DNA from: a virus
Virus record (IMG/VR): IMGVR_UViG_3300043429_001189
Coordinates: 1 to 64,000 of that record
Strand: one strand, 5' to 3'
Length of the DNA: 64,000 bases
Made by a program: the position numbers and the translations under genes. The notes under the pieces are model-generated. The model was not told the DNA's origin and did not search any database. It saw only the letters and a program-made list of their open reading frames with translations. Positions 7,875-16,192 of this stretch are shown piece by piece. The first letter of the stretch is position 1, and each line of letters opens with the position of its first letter.

Positions 7875-8495
7875 TTATTTGAATTTATGAATTAATCCTA
7901 GAACACCCGAAACGTAATTTGCAGTATCTCTTATTAATTCCTTTTCATCTTCTGTAAATTCGTGAATATCTTTGACAAATTCAACTCCCATTGCCCCGTG
8001 TAATTTGCCAGTTGGGGTTTTTAAAGAAACTATAAATAAAGATTGACAACCCGTTGACTCAGCTGTATCTCTTAATCCAAAGGATTTTTGATTTTCGTCG
8101 CTTATGTCATTTATACATAATTCCTCATTATCATGAATTTCTTTAAGTGCTCGACTAAAAAAACTTGTTGGCACATTTTGAAATTTATCTCTAATAGTAG
8201 AAATACCAATGTTTACTATCTCAAAGAAAAAACTAAATTTTTTAATTGAAACTCCTGATGAATAATAATGTCCTCCATTATGAAACTGCATTATCCATAT
8301 TCTGTCACAATCTATTTCACCTAATAAATATGTTAATTGTTCATTGATTAAAATATCCGACTCCATTTCTTCATACATCGGATCTTTTAAAGATTCTTTT
8401 CTTTTAATGTAGGACCTTACATATTCCAAAACCGCTGGGCCGATAACCGCAGTTATCAAGGCAACAATAATTGTAACAATTAATGATGTTTCCAT
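7875..8495 (-). CDS. Membrane-anchored GAF-like domain protein
   Basis: Residues about 4-24 form one hydrophobic helix, followed by a basic stretch (RSYIKRKES). The remaining ~175 residues resemble a GAF domain: IWIMQFHNGGHYYSSG, FQNVPTSFF, ESTGCQSLFIVSL and GVEF. The ATG at 8495 is preferred to a TTG two codons upstream. GAF domains bind small ligands such as cyclic nucleotides; here the ligand is unknown. A single membrane helix with a cytoplasmic sensor suggests a host-envelope role, for example in superinfection or lysis timing, but this is inference. A 19-base palindrome lies just upstream. Confidence 0.65.
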   Translation of the reverse strand: METSLIVTIIVALITAVIGPAVLEYVRSYIKRKESLKDPMYEEMESDILINEQLTYLLGEIDCDRIWIMQFHNGGHYYSSGVSIKKFSFFFEIVNIGISTIRDKFQNVPTSFFSRALKEIHDNEELCINDISDENQKSFGLRDTAESTGCQSLFIVSLKTPTGKLHGAMGVEFVKDIHEFTEDEKELIRDTANYVSGVLGLIHKFK

Positions 8496-8509
8496 TCTCA
8501 AAAACTCTA

Positions 8510-8528
8510 ATAATGTCTAAGACATTAT
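8510..8528. promoter_or_regulatory. 19-base palindrome upstream of the GAF gene
   Basis: Arms ATAATGTCT (8510-8518) and AGACATTAT (8520-8528) are perfectly complementary around one central base. The palindrome ends 15 bases from the ATG at 8495. It could be a dimeric-repressor operator, or in RNA a 7-base-pair hairpin with a 5-base loop close to the start. Confidence 0.45.
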
Positions 8529-8562
8529 CTCTTTCTTTTTTCATATTTTTATTTTTTCTTAA

Positions 8563-9108
8563 TTAATTATCTTTGGAGTTTAAGTGTTTTTTAAGCCATT
8601 TTTTATAGTCTGAAAATGACATTAACCCAACTTTACGATTTGGATCATCTTCTTCAGGGTTAAATACATCGCCTGATCCTACAGAATCTGCTGACGGCGG
8701 TGCTGCATTTCCCATACCAGGAACATTCGAAGGACTTGCGGATATACCAGTGCCAAAATCTCCTTCATTAACGTCTTTTCCGCTAATATAATCTATAAAT
8801 TGTTGAACAACAGGATCTTGTTTATCGCTTGTCATAGAAACCTTTTGAACACCTGCTTGGCTTGCTTGTGTAAACCAAAAGTATGATCCAGTATAATATG
8901 ATCCTAAACTATATTCATCAATTTTTTTAGTTTTTCTTTCAGGCAAATCCTTATGACTTGTTTCAGCAAAATCTTTAAGCTGCTTTAAAGTCATATTGTC
9001 AGCTAAGTCTTTGACTTCTTGACTTGCTTCACTTCTTGGCATGTCTCCTTTTTTAAGAGCGTATGCCATGCCCATTAGTTTTTGTTGTGCTTTTGAAGAT
9101 GCCGGCAT
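8563..9108 (-). CDS. DUF3008-like protein with a unique C-terminal part
   Basis: The N-terminal ~58 residues (MPASSKAQQKLMGMAYALKK, then EVKDLADNM and FAETSHKDLPE) match the small DUF3008 family found in phages and bacteria, usually only about 60 residues long. Here it is extended to 181 residues by a Gly/Ser/Pro-rich linker and a basic end, SFSDYKKWLKKHLN. Function is unknown. It ends 3 bases from the next gene start side (9111) and is in the same leftward operon. It does not carry the N-terminal leader, but the C-terminal SFSDYKKWL resembles it loosely. Confidence 0.7.
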   Translation of the reverse strand: MPASSKAQQKLMGMAYALKKGDMPRSEASQEVKDLADNMTLKQLKDFAETSHKDLPERKTKKIDEYSLGSYYTGSYFWFTQASQAGVQKVSMTSDKQDPVVQQFIDYISGKDVNEGDFGTGISASPSNVPGMGNAAPPSADSVGSGDVFNPEEDDPNRKVGLMSFSDYKKWLKKHLNSKDN

Positions 9109-9110
9109 AA

Positions 9111-9458
9111 TTACGATATTTGATTCATTATAGCTGAATGCACCCGTGAGCCTAAACCAGATAAACGGTAAGTCTTTGATCCATTCTTTTCAGATATTTT
9201 AAAATATCTAGTGTTTTTATTAATCCATTTTCTGCTGGTGGCCCCACCTGTTTCTTCATTCATACCAGCTATAAATTCCATAAGCTCTTCATGTGTCACT
9301 TCACCTGATTCTTTAACAAATGAAAGAATTTTTTCGCGAATAGGCGCAACTGAAGAAATTTCCATTTTAGGATATTTATCAGTATATCTTCTTTTAATTG
9401 TTAACTTTTCCTCATTAATAAATTCATCAAAAGAAAGCGTATGTCTTTCGTTAGTCAT
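9111..9458 (-). CDS. Leader-tagged small protein, possible winged-helix fold
   Basis: The 115-residue protein begins MTNERHTLSFDEFINEEKL; LSFDEFINE fits the leader consensus with a possible cut after INE. Residues about 35-110 (PIREKILSFVKESGEVTHEE, then KWINKNTRYFKI and KTYRLSGLG) look like a winged-helix pattern with a basic recognition region. A DNA-binding internal head protein is possible. The start is flanked by an A+T palindrome (9460-9467) and a promoter-like motif at 9481-9490. Confidence 0.6.
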   Translation of the reverse strand: MTNERHTLSFDEFINEEKLTIKRRYTDKYPKMEISSVAPIREKILSFVKESGEVTHEELMEFIAGMNEETGGATSRKWINKNTRYFKISEKNGSKTYRLSGLGSRVHSAIMNQIS

Positions 9459-9459
9459 A

Positions 9460-9498
9460 AATTAATTTTATTTTTATCTTTTTATATATCAATTAATT
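9460..9498 (-). promoter_or_regulatory. GATATATAAA promoter-like motif between AATTAATT arms
   Basis: On the minus strand AATTAATT (9491-9498) is followed by GATATATAAA (9481-9490) and, 2 bases before the ATG of the 9458 gene, a second AATTAATT (9460-9467). The arms can pair but are A+T only and each is self-complementary, so this is a weaker version of the promoter-in-loop arrangement at 1246, 52164 and 56414. Confidence 0.4.
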
Positions 9499-11226
9499 AT
9501 AAAAAAATTTGTCAAAAGACGATTTAATTTGTGTCCAATAAGGATGTACGCATTCCGGTGTTAAATTCTTAAACTCTTTTAAATTATCTTCAGTTAAACA
9601 TTTTTGCAATTTAGATATTGCTTTATTATTTATTTTTTGAATCTGAACAGGTTTGTTTTCTTTAGAAAAATAAATAGTCTTAAGCCCATCTTGTTCGGAT
9701 TTTAGATCATTAAAACTTTGTTCTGTTGCAATGATTACGGGTTCATATTTGGGTCTTAATGAATCCAATATTTTTTTAAAGAAAGGACGATCCATTATTT
9801 TATAATCTATCAGAAGTTCATCGTTATCTTGTAACAATGAATTAACAATCTTTTCTTTATTGTCTTCATCAGATCCATACATTTTTTCAGCCAAAGAATT
9901 GCTATGTATTAACAAAATTTTGTGGCCATTTAATTTTTTAAGTCTATCAGCTTCCTCAATAACATCTTTTGTCAACAAATTAAAATTTGTTATAATAACA
10001 TTTACCGGTGTTTTTCCAACGGTTTCATTCTTTCTAAGACTAAAAAATCTAGTAAGTAAACTTACAGCTTTAACATAATCCGCAGCCGATTCATCGTTTA
10101 AATTATTTTCTAAGCTTTCAGTTTTTTCTTCTTTAAGTATTGAAGAAAACTCTAAAAATGAAAAATCGCCTCCAGCTAATTTGTTAATTTCTTCAATTTT
10201 TTCGTTAAAAGAATTTGCTACACTTTCGCTAATTAATCCGCTTTTATATTTAGGCTTTTTAAGATTGGTTAAAAATATAGAATATAAATACTCATAATTT
10301 TTATTATTTTCAAGAATCTCTAAAGTTTTGGGATTTTTAATCCATTTTTTGGATAAATTTCCTGACTTACTTAAAAAATCTGGACGTTTTAATCCAGATT
10401 CTAAAAATTCTTGTCCTTTCTGTACAACATATTCATTAAAAATTTCCGAAACTATTTCAATATAAGATTCATCGGGGTTAGCAGATGAAATTTTAATATT
10501 ATTAATAGGGAATGATTCTAAGTGTTCGCAAATGTTTAATAAAACTACATCAAAAAGATGACTACGAGATTCATTTATAATATCTGTATCCTTGCCTAAT
10601 TTGATAAGTTCATTTTCAAATTCAAATATTAATGCTTCAACGTTTCTAAGTTTCTTGTTAAGAAACCCTTGTGTATAAATTTCTGATTCTGTTAATAATA
10701 AACTGTTATTTCCTATTAAAGAATTAATAGTTTCTTCGGATAATTTTCCTTCAAATACAGGTTTTGCGTAATCAACTTTAAAAAGCTGCGACCATCTTTC
10801 AAAAACCGTAGTATCTTTAACTTCATTAATTACATCAAATTTGTTATTTCTTACAGTAATGTCTGTTAATATTAATCCGTTCTTTGGTGTTTTTTCATAT
10901 TCTGTAACCAAAGGCATGTTTGAAGGAAACCAAGAAAACCCAAATCTATGTCTAACAGGTATGGATTTTTTTAATTCGTATGGAAGATTTTCAATATAAT
11001 CAATAGCAGACTCATATAAATCACTTATTGTACGATCTATGCGTGATAATGGAACTTTTCCATTTTTTCCGTAAAATTGAAACTTATATGTTTTAGGATT
11101 TTTTTCAAATGAAAACCGAAAAGCATCAAATTTTTCAGTCACGCGCACTTCTTGTGAAAGAATTTGCTTTGCTTTATCCTGACCGTATTTATTTACAAAA
11201 GTGTTAAAATTTTTTATTCCTGCCAT
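9493..11226 (-). CDS. RNA/DNA ligase-like nucleotidyltransferase fused to a degenerate cytidylyltransferase-like domain
   Basis: Residues 30-38 (TEKFDAFRF; K32, D34) match motif I, KxDG/A, of covalent nucleotidyltransferases; VEALIFEFENELIKLGK (197-213) fits motifs IV-V. The first half is therefore an ATP-dependent ligase-like catalytic domain. Residues about 408-520 (VNVIITNFNLLTKDVIEEAD) resemble the Rossmann start of NMN adenylyltransferase-like proteins, but the HxGH signature is replaced by LTKD, so this half is probably inactive. The N-terminus (IKNFNTFVNKYG) loosely resembles the leader. A role in repairing nucleic acid ends is inferred; the true substrate cannot be read from sequence. 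Confidence 0.7.
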   Translation of the reverse strand: MAGIKNFNTFVNKYGQDKAKQILSQEVRVTEKFDAFRFSFEKNPKTYKFQFYGKNGKVPLSRIDRTISDLYESAIDYIENLPYELKKSIPVRHRFGFSWFPSNMPLVTEYEKTPKNGLILTDITVRNNKFDVINEVKDTTVFERWSQLFKVDYAKPVFEGKLSEETINSLIGNNSLLLTESEIYTQGFLNKKLRNVEALIFEFENELIKLGKDTDIINESRSHLFDVVLLNICEHLESFPINNIKISSANPDESYIEIVSEIFNEYVVQKGQEFLESGLKRPDFLSKSGNLSKKWIKNPKTLEILENNKNYEYLYSIFLTNLKKPKYKSGLISESVANSFNEKIEEINKLAGGDFSFLEFSSILKEEKTESLENNLNDESAADYVKAVSLLTRFFSLRKNETVGKTPVNVIITNFNLLTKDVIEEADRLKKLNGHKILLIHSNSLAEKMYGSDEDNKEKIVNSLLQDNDELLIDYKIMDRPFFKKILDSLRPKYEPVIIATEQSFNDLKSEQDGLKTIYFSKENKPVQIQKINNKAISKLQKCLTEDNLKEFKNLTPECVHPYWTQIKSSFDKFFYN

Positions 11227-11264
11227 TTCTTTTTGGGCTTTTGGTTTTTTCTTTTACCTGTTAT

Positions 11265-11273
11265 CTATATATC
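11265..11273 (-). promoter_or_regulatory. Late-type promoter-like motif GATATATAG
   Basis: GATATATAG on the minus strand, about 40 bases upstream of the ligase-like gene start at 11226, between it and the lectin-like gene ending at 11289. It matches the recurring motif. Confidence 0.45.
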
Positions 11274-11288
11274 ATATTGAGAAATTCA

Positions 11289-12422
11289 TTAAACTACTTG
11301 TCTAAATTCAATAGATTGTAAATCAAACAACAATGATACATCTGTTGCACTAAATCCAGTGTTCCATATTGCTAAACTATTAAATCGAACAGGCACATAT
11401 GTTGTAGCATCCATAATAAAACATTCCTCTGTATTTCCTATTTCAATTGTTTGATATGTAGTACTGCTTTGAAAATCTCCACTTACATATAAAGCATATC
11501 CGTATTCCGAACTATTTGTTAAAACAATATTTGCCCAGTTTACTGGAACCGAACCAAGTTCAGCTGATAGATTAACATTGCCCGCTCCGCCAGGGTTTAA
11601 ATTACAAGAAACGCCTACAATACCTGAACCTTCGTCAGCAAGACTGATTGATATAGCATTACCTACATCATCTAAAAAACTAAATAATTTTGCACCAGCA
11701 TTAATAGCTGCAACTCTTACCCATATACTAATTGTAAAACTTGTACTTGTTTTAAGTAAATCAGTAACTCCAGTATCAATATACCCTCTTTCTTGCGCGT
11801 CAGTACCAAAGTCCAAAAACCAAGGTAATTCAGTAGGTGCGGATGGATGCCATCCATAAAGACCGACAGGTGAACCTGATACTGCTTGCACAAAAGACCA
11901 TGCATAATTATTTAAGCTTAAATCTTTTCCACTTCCGTATATTTGATAGTCGGTTGATAAACTTGGAGGAACACATAACCATTGATTAACGTCAAAAAAA
12001 TAAGATAAGTTTCCTATTTTTGGTATGGTTTTAAATCTATTAGAAATAACCGTGTCAGTTACAGCAGTTGTCATATACCACTGAATAGCATTAGGAACAG
12101 TTGAATATGTTGCACCTGCTAAATCCGTCGTTCTTATAGGAAAAATTTCATTAACGCCTGTGCCTCCGCTAAAAACAACAATTGACGGCCCTTCAGATGC
12201 TTTATATGAATAAATAGCGCATCCTGCAGTTGACCCAAATTCACCAGGCCCACTTCCTCCGCTTGACGGCGGATCAAGAACAGAATAATATCCAGTTACC
12301 GGAGTTTCACCATAGTCTCTGTATCCTACTCCAAAATTAAAACTATTAAAACGTAATGCATTTGCATCTGTCCCAGCCGCAGTTTCACCGCCTGCTACGC
12401 CATGTATAGGTTTGTCTGGCAT
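11289..12422 (-). CDS. Lectin-like (concanavalin A/LamG-type) virion protein, copy 1
   Basis: The 377-residue protein has two parts. The N-terminal ~130 residues share a pattern with the gene at 12572-13585: DPPSSGG/DPPTGG, then GPSI, then an AGATYSTVPNAIQWYM/AGFTTFSECMNYF segment. The C-terminal ~200 residues (SFTISIWVRVAAI, LFSFLDDVGNAISI, FNSLAIWNTGFSATDVSLLF) form a jelly-roll pattern typical of LamG/concanavalin A-like domains. It may decorate the virion and bind surface sugars. It lacks the internal-protein leader, consistent with an outside location. Exact attachment is unknown. Confidence 0.65.
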   Translation of the reverse strand: MPDKPIHGVAGGETAAGTDANALRFNSFNFGVGYRDYGETPVTGYYSVLDPPSSGGSGPGEFGSTAGCAIYSYKASEGPSIVVFSGGTGVNEIFPIRTTDLAGATYSTVPNAIQWYMTTAVTDTVISNRFKTIPKIGNLSYFFDVNQWLCVPPSLSTDYQIYGSGKDLSLNNYAWSFVQAVSGSPVGLYGWHPSAPTELPWFLDFGTDAQERGYIDTGVTDLLKTSTSFTISIWVRVAAINAGAKLFSFLDDVGNAISISLADEGSGIVGVSCNLNPGGAGNVNLSAELGSVPVNWANIVLTNSSEYGYALYVSGDFQSSTTYQTIEIGNTEECFIMDATTYVPVRFNSLAIWNTGFSATDVSLLFDLQSIEFRQVV

Positions 12423-12437
12423 ATTTTAAAACTATTT

Positions 12438-12575
12438 TTAGTTATAAATGATAGAAATATAAAAATTATAAGCGTCTTCTTCTTTGCCATAATAATTTTT
12501 ATAATATTCACCATTTTCGGAATATTCAACCCACCAGTTTGAACCGTCAAAATCCATATTCACAAATTTTTTCAT
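12438..12575 (-). CDS. Small acidic, aromatic-rich protein coupled to the lectin-like gene
   Basis: A 45-codon frame starts at ATG 12573-12575, whose last bases overlap the TGA stop of the 12572-13585 gene (ATGA), a common translational-coupling arrangement. The product (MKKFVNMDFDGSNWWVEYSE, then NGEYYKNYYGKEEDAYNFYI) is rich in Tyr, Trp and acidic residues, as expected for a real small phage protein. It fills the gap between the two lectin-like paralogues. No known family was recognised. Confidence 0.6.
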   Translation of the reverse strand: MKKFVNMDFDGSNWWVEYSENGEYYKNYYGKEEDAYNFYISIIYN

Positions 12576-13585
12576 AGCCCATAACTATTTTTCATTGCTT
12601 CATATACCGCAGATATTTCAGCATCTGATAACATTCTATTGTAACATAAAACCGCGCCTATTCCTCCATTTGTACATGTGTTGGTATATCCTGTACCTAT
12701 ACGAATTTCACCTGCTGGTACTAATGCAGTATTACTTCGGCATAAAAAATCAGCAACCCAAGGTGTACCGTTTTTACTAGAAAAACCTGTTCTACAAGCA
12801 GTAGTTTTTCCCGTTGATAATTTAACAGCCATCATATTCCAAGCATTAGCTGTTGTTTGTGCAATGGCGCCAGTATCGTAGGTAGGAGTCTTTCTGCTAT
12901 AATAACTAAATGCAGAAGTGGTTTCCCATGTTATAGCAAGTTCTTGTTCATATGAAGCATATATAGTTCCAGCTTTTTCAAAAATAGTCTTTCTTACAGC
13001 TCCTTGTGAACCGTACACCCAAAAAATAACTGTACAGTCTCCACCTAAATCAACAAGATTTGAGTTTGTACTACAATTCCAAAAGCCTGAACCATTAAAA
13101 GCAAATCCTGGATAACCTCCCAAAGATTGAAGCGGAGTTAAAGTATTATTGGAATTAAATTTTAATCCTTGTGCTATATCATACCAAGATGTGCTTCCGC
13201 TATTATAGCTAATTACATTATGAGGCAATAAACACAAAGTTAATCCATCAGTTATAATAGGTTCTATATTAGCGCCTAAAACCATTTTATCATTTTCGGT
13301 GTTAAAATAATTCATACATTCCGAAAAAGTTGTGAATCCCGCACCTGAAATAGAATTTGTTATTCTAATTAGCTCTTCTTCATTAGAAGCAATTCTTATA
13401 GAAGGGCCACCGGATATCCTATTTTGATATACGGCATAACCGCCAGTAGGAGGATCAATTCCATTCCAAAAATTTGTTAAACTAGTCGGGCCTTTTGCTT
13501 GATCTCCAGTTCCAATATAAAAGTTGCCTTTTTTTAACGCATTTGTTTCAGCAACTTCAGCGCTATATTTAATGGCATTTGGCAT
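12572..13585 (-). CDS. Lectin-like (concanavalin A/LamG-type) virion protein, copy 2
   Basis: This 337-residue protein is a paralogue of the 11289-12422 product. It shares the ~110-residue N-terminal domain (DPPTGGYAVYQNRISGGPSI; FTTFSECMNYF). It then has a jelly-roll lectin pattern (CTVIFWVYGSQGAVRKTIFE; WNMMAVKLSTG) ending in the LamG_3-type signature IGAVLCYNRMLSDAEISAVY. A virion surface role with sugar binding is likely; the shared N-terminal domain may be the attachment module. Its stop overlaps the next small gene, and its start overlaps the preceding stop by one base, so translation is probably coupled. Confidence 0.68.
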   Translation of the reverse strand: MPNAIKYSAEVAETNALKKGNFYIGTGDQAKGPTSLTNFWNGIDPPTGGYAVYQNRISGGPSIRIASNEEELIRITNSISGAGFTTFSECMNYFNTENDKMVLGANIEPIITDGLTLCLLPHNVISYNSGSTSWYDIAQGLKFNSNNTLTPLQSLGGYPGFAFNGSGFWNCSTNSNLVDLGGDCTVIFWVYGSQGAVRKTIFEKAGTIYASYEQELAITWETTSAFSYYSRKTPTYDTGAIAQTTANAWNMMAVKLSTGKTTACRTGFSSKNGTPWVADFLCRSNTALVPAGEIRIGTGYTNTCTNGGIGAVLCYNRMLSDAEISAVYEAMKNSYGL

Positions 13586-14460
13586 TAACTTGGTAAAGGT
13601 AATTTTGCATCTTCCAATTTATCAAAAAAATCTTGATAAATTTTTTCTCTTGCTTCAGGATATTTAAAAGCTGTAGAATCAATTAAATCTTTAAGCTTTT
13701 CATATGTATTAATATCATTAGGCGCGTGTTTACCTGTAAATAGCAATTTAACTACTTCTTCGGGAGTATTTGTTATAAATCTATCATAATCTTTTAAAAG
13801 TTGTGCAGTTTTAAGTAATCCTTTTTTACCTTCAAAACTTTTTCTTACTTGCACTATTCCTTGATTTAACCTAACAACATACGATTGAAATTCTGCAGTC
13901 TCTCCGCTTTCAGATTTTTTAGTTACTTCAAAAAAAGATTTTCCAATTGCAGACATTAACAATAAATTTCTGTAAGCTCCTTTATATCTTGATTCAGCAA
14001 TTCTAAAATCAGGTGAATGATATATGAATCTACTCCAGCTTAAATCAGTAGAAAGCATAAAGTCAACTTGTGCGTATCCTTTTGATACAAATCCGCTAAC
14101 AGGCGCTGCTATACTTACTTGATTAAAACCAGGCATCAATTTAGTTTGGTACCCAAGTTTTTTAAGTTCGTCATTTAACGCAAAAAGAGCATTTTGCAAA
14201 GGAACTCCAAAAAAACCTGCAATCTTATCAGCCGATACTGCAATGTCAATATCACCGCTTGTCTGATCAGGAAGTTTTTTACCTGCTGAACCTATAAGAG
14301 CAGCATCTTTATCCAAACCTTCTAATCCTATTTTAGGAAATATTTCTTTTGCTATCCATTTTGCAGTTTCAATTACTTCAGTTTGATTAATAGGGCGAAC
14401 GTCGTCAACAGCATTTCCACTTTCTTTGATGTATTGCTCAAAAAGTTTAACATATTTCAT
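13585..14460 (-). CDS. Pol beta-superfamily nucleotidyltransferase, leader-tagged
   Basis: Starting at the ATG at 14458-14460 (2 bases after the preceding stop) gives MKYVKLFEQYIKES, a leader with a possible cut after IKE; an upstream in-frame ATG at 14484 adds eight residues and overlaps the neighbour. The active-site pattern of Pol beta-type nucleotidyltransferases is complete: GSAG (57-60), SGDIDIAV with D70 and D72, and a third Asp in AQVDFML (D133). Such enzymes add nucleotides to RNA, DNA or proteins; the target is unknown. The remaining ~160 residues are helical. It lies beside the NMNAT-like and ligase-like genes, consistent with a nucleic-acid repair or modification set. Confidence 0.75.
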   Translation of the reverse strand: MKYVKLFEQYIKESGNAVDDVRPINQTEVIETAKWIAKEIFPKIGLEGLDKDAALIGSAGKKLPDQTSGDIDIAVSADKIAGFFGVPLQNALFALNDELKKLGYQTKLMPGFNQVSIAAPVSGFVSKGYAQVDFMLSTDLSWSRFIYHSPDFRIAESRYKGAYRNLLLMSAIGKSFFEVTKKSESGETAEFQSYVVRLNQGIVQVRKSFEGKKGLLKTAQLLKDYDRFITNTPEEVVKLLFTGKHAPNDINTYEKLKDLIDSTAFKYPEAREKIYQDFFDKLEDAKLPLPS

Positions 14461-14462
14461 AT

Positions 14463-14699
14463 TTAAGAATTTGTCTTTATCCATGCTTTAATTGCATCTT
14501 CAGCAGCCTTTCGTAATTTTTCTGTGTCTGCAGGACTAAAATCACCAGATTTTATATCCGAGAAAGAATTAGCAACACTTTCCCAAAAAGCATCAAGAGC
14601 ATCTTCGGCTACTTGACTAATTTTTTGCGAGCTGTAATTAATGCCTTCATCTAATGAGTCCTGATTTAAAAAGTTTTTAAATGTTGTAAAATGTTTCAT
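14463..14699 (-). CDS. Small leader-tagged alpha-helical protein
   Basis: The 78-residue protein starts MKHFTTFKNFLNQDSLDE, a leader with Gln where most have Glu (LNQD); a second possible site is LDE. The rest (KISQVAEDALDAFWESVANS, TEKLRKAAEDAIKAWIKTNS) predicts two amphipathic helices, similar in composition to T4 internal proteins. Its start overlaps the next-upstream stop by four bases (ATGA). No family was recognised. Confidence 0.65.
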   Translation of the reverse strand: MKHFTTFKNFLNQDSLDEGINYSSQKISQVAEDALDAFWESVANSFSDIKSGDFSPADTEKLRKAAEDAIKAWIKTNS

Positions 14700-15277
14700 T
14701 GTTTTATGTATTTTTTTAGTTCATCATAATATTTATGCAATTCTTTTGGCATTAATTCATTAAACAAAGCTTTGTCATCATTTCTTAACGCCTGCCTAAC
14801 TTTTGTTCCACTTGGTCCATCTCCTTCTCTTGCATCAACCAATCTAACAGAAAAATTAGCATCAACTGGTGTATCAGTTTTAGGACCTGTTATGTATTCA
14901 ACCTGTCTCTGATAATCCTTCATGCGGTCAGCGCCTGCGCCTAATCCTAAAGGTTCATATCCCAATTCTCTGATGTATTGAACCATTAAAGGAATCACAG
15001 TTTTTTTACCTGTAGGATATATTTGAAAATCTTTAATAAAAGAATTGTTACGAACAACATCTCTAGCCATTTTTTGAAGTAAAGTATCAGGAAAAGGCGA
15101 TTCTTCTTTTGCCGATAATATTTGTAATGCAACAACAGGTTTTCCGAAAATTTCTGAAGTTCTCTTTAAGGCGGCTAAATGACCCTTATGAAAAGGCTGA
15201 AATCTACCAGGAAAAAATACTACCTCATTATTTGAGTTTTCGTTTATAAATGATTCAAATGTTTGAACGTGTCTCAT
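14696..15277 (-). CDS. NMN adenylyltransferase/cytidylyltransferase-like enzyme, leader-tagged
   Basis: After the leader MRHVQTFESFINEN (possible cut after INE) comes a complete cytidylyltransferase-fold enzyme. It has PGRFQPFHKGHLAAL with HKGH at 30-33, and SGTKVRQAL (156-161), the counterpart of ISSTxIR. At 193 residues it is normal for a single-domain nucleotidyltransferase, for example one making NAD+ from NMN and ATP; phage NAD-salvage enzymes of this type are known. Substrate choice (NMN, phosphopantetheine or CDP compounds) cannot be settled by eye. It forms an ATGA overlap with the small gene at 14463. Confidence 0.82.
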   Translation of the reverse strand: MRHVQTFESFINENSNNEVVFFPGRFQPFHKGHLAALKRTSEIFGKPVVALQILSAKEESPFPDTLLQKMARDVVRNNSFIKDFQIYPTGKKTVIPLMVQYIRELGYEPLGLGAGADRMKDYQRQVEYITGPKTDTPVDANFSVRLVDAREGDGPSGTKVRQALRNDDKALFNELMPKELHKYYDELKKYIKQ

Positions 15278-15293
15278 AATATTTTAAATTTTT

Positions 15294-15845
15294 CTATACA
15301 GATATTTTTTTTGTATCCGTAGATCCTATAAAATCTTTTTTAACCATAACTGTGATAATGACAAAAATCAAATTACCTGAATCATTTTTTAGAGCACCTA
15401 TTATGTTTAAAAAATTTTTATCGTTTCTTATCCAATACTTTTGTCCTATCTCATCAATTCCTTTTAGTTGATTGTTTGCAATTTTAGGTAATGCTTTATT
15501 TATTTGATCGACTATATCATTATCTTTTATTTCGTTATCATACCCATGTCTAAACTTTCTTATTTCTGCATGTGTCGTGGTATTTAAAATAACTTTCATA
15601 GGAATTGTACTTTTAATTGCTCCGATATTTCTTTCTATCAATTTTTTATTATCTAATCCATCAATAACCGAAAAACTTAACAATTCTTTATACTGATTTT
15701 CCGCTATTAAATTATTATTACATATTGATTTGATGGTTAGCTTTTCATTATTTATTTCAATAAAATCTTCAACTTGATAATTAGAAAAAAATTCAAATGC
15801 TTCTTGATTTTGGATAAATGATTCAAAAGTTTGAACGTACTCCAT
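15294..15845 (-). CDS. Leader-tagged conserved phage protein of unknown function
   Basis: The 183-residue protein begins MEYVQTFESFIQNQ. The leader is nearly identical in protein and DNA to those at 15277 and 19438, but without Glu at the cut position. The C-terminal half (HAEIRKFRHG, then YWIRNDKNFLNIIGALKNDS and FVIITVMVKKDF) resembles a family in T4-like marine phages that has a BrnT/RelE-like beta-sheet look; this is a weak impression. Its 5' end overlaps the preceding gene by 23 bases. Confidence 0.6.
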   Translation of the reverse strand: MEYVQTFESFIQNQEAFEFFSNYQVEDFIEINNEKLTIKSICNNNLIAENQYKELLSFSVIDGLDNKKLIERNIGAIKSTIPMKVILNTTTHAEIRKFRHGYDNEIKDNDIVDQINKALPKIANNQLKGIDEIGQKYWIRNDKNFLNIIGALKNDSGNLIFVIITVMVKKDFIGSTDTKKISV

Positions 15846-16107
15846 AATATTTTTTTATTTTAACTTTAAGATCAGTAGATCCTTTGATAACCCGATGAAT
15901 TATACCAGCGGGTATATGTATTTTTTTATTGATAGGAATAGGTAATTCATTATCAAATTGAAAAAACCAATCATTTTCATTCAAAGGTTCAACGTCTCTG
16001 TCTTCTTCATCCCAATGCCATTTAAGTTCGCTTTCATCAACGTTGGCATCAAAATGACGAACTAATTCATTGCTATTCACTTTAGATTCATCAAAAGGTT
16101 TAATCAT
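15823..16107 (-). CDS. Small cupin-like protein
   Basis: The 94-residue protein contains ELKWHWDEEDR, NDWFFQFDNELPIPIN and KIHIPAGIIHRVIKG. The last two resemble the paired motifs of a single-domain cupin (beta-barrel, Pxx..H metal site). Similar small proteins occur in T4-like marine phages. The activity is unknown. The start lies 5 bases after a GATATATAAA motif and follows a terminator hairpin, so it begins a new transcription unit. Confidence 0.55.
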   Translation of the reverse strand: MIKPFDESKVNSNELVRHFDANVDESELKWHWDEEDRDVEPLNENDWFFQFDNELPIPINKKIHIPAGIIHRVIKGSTDLKVKIKKYYGVRSNF

Positions 16108-16111
16108 ATAT

Positions 16112-16121
16112 TTTATATATC
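16112..16121 (-). promoter_or_regulatory. Late-type promoter-like motif GATATATAAA
   Basis: GATATATAAA on the minus strand, immediately downstream of a terminator-like hairpin and 5 bases from the ATG at 16107. The distance is short, so the RNA leader would be minimal or absent. Confidence 0.5.
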
Positions 16122-16171
16122 AAATAAAAAATCCTGCCTTACAATGCAAAAATACAAAGTAAAGCAGGATT
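16122..16171 (-). terminator. Intrinsic terminator after the holin-like gene
   Basis: Arms 16130-16142 and 16159-16171 pair over 13 positions with one wobble/mismatch around a 16-base loop. On the minus strand the stem is followed by TTTTTTATTT. It separates the holin-like gene (stop 16193) from the cupin-like gene. Confidence 0.7.
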
Positions 16172-16192
16172 TGGATTTTTTAATTGATAAAA

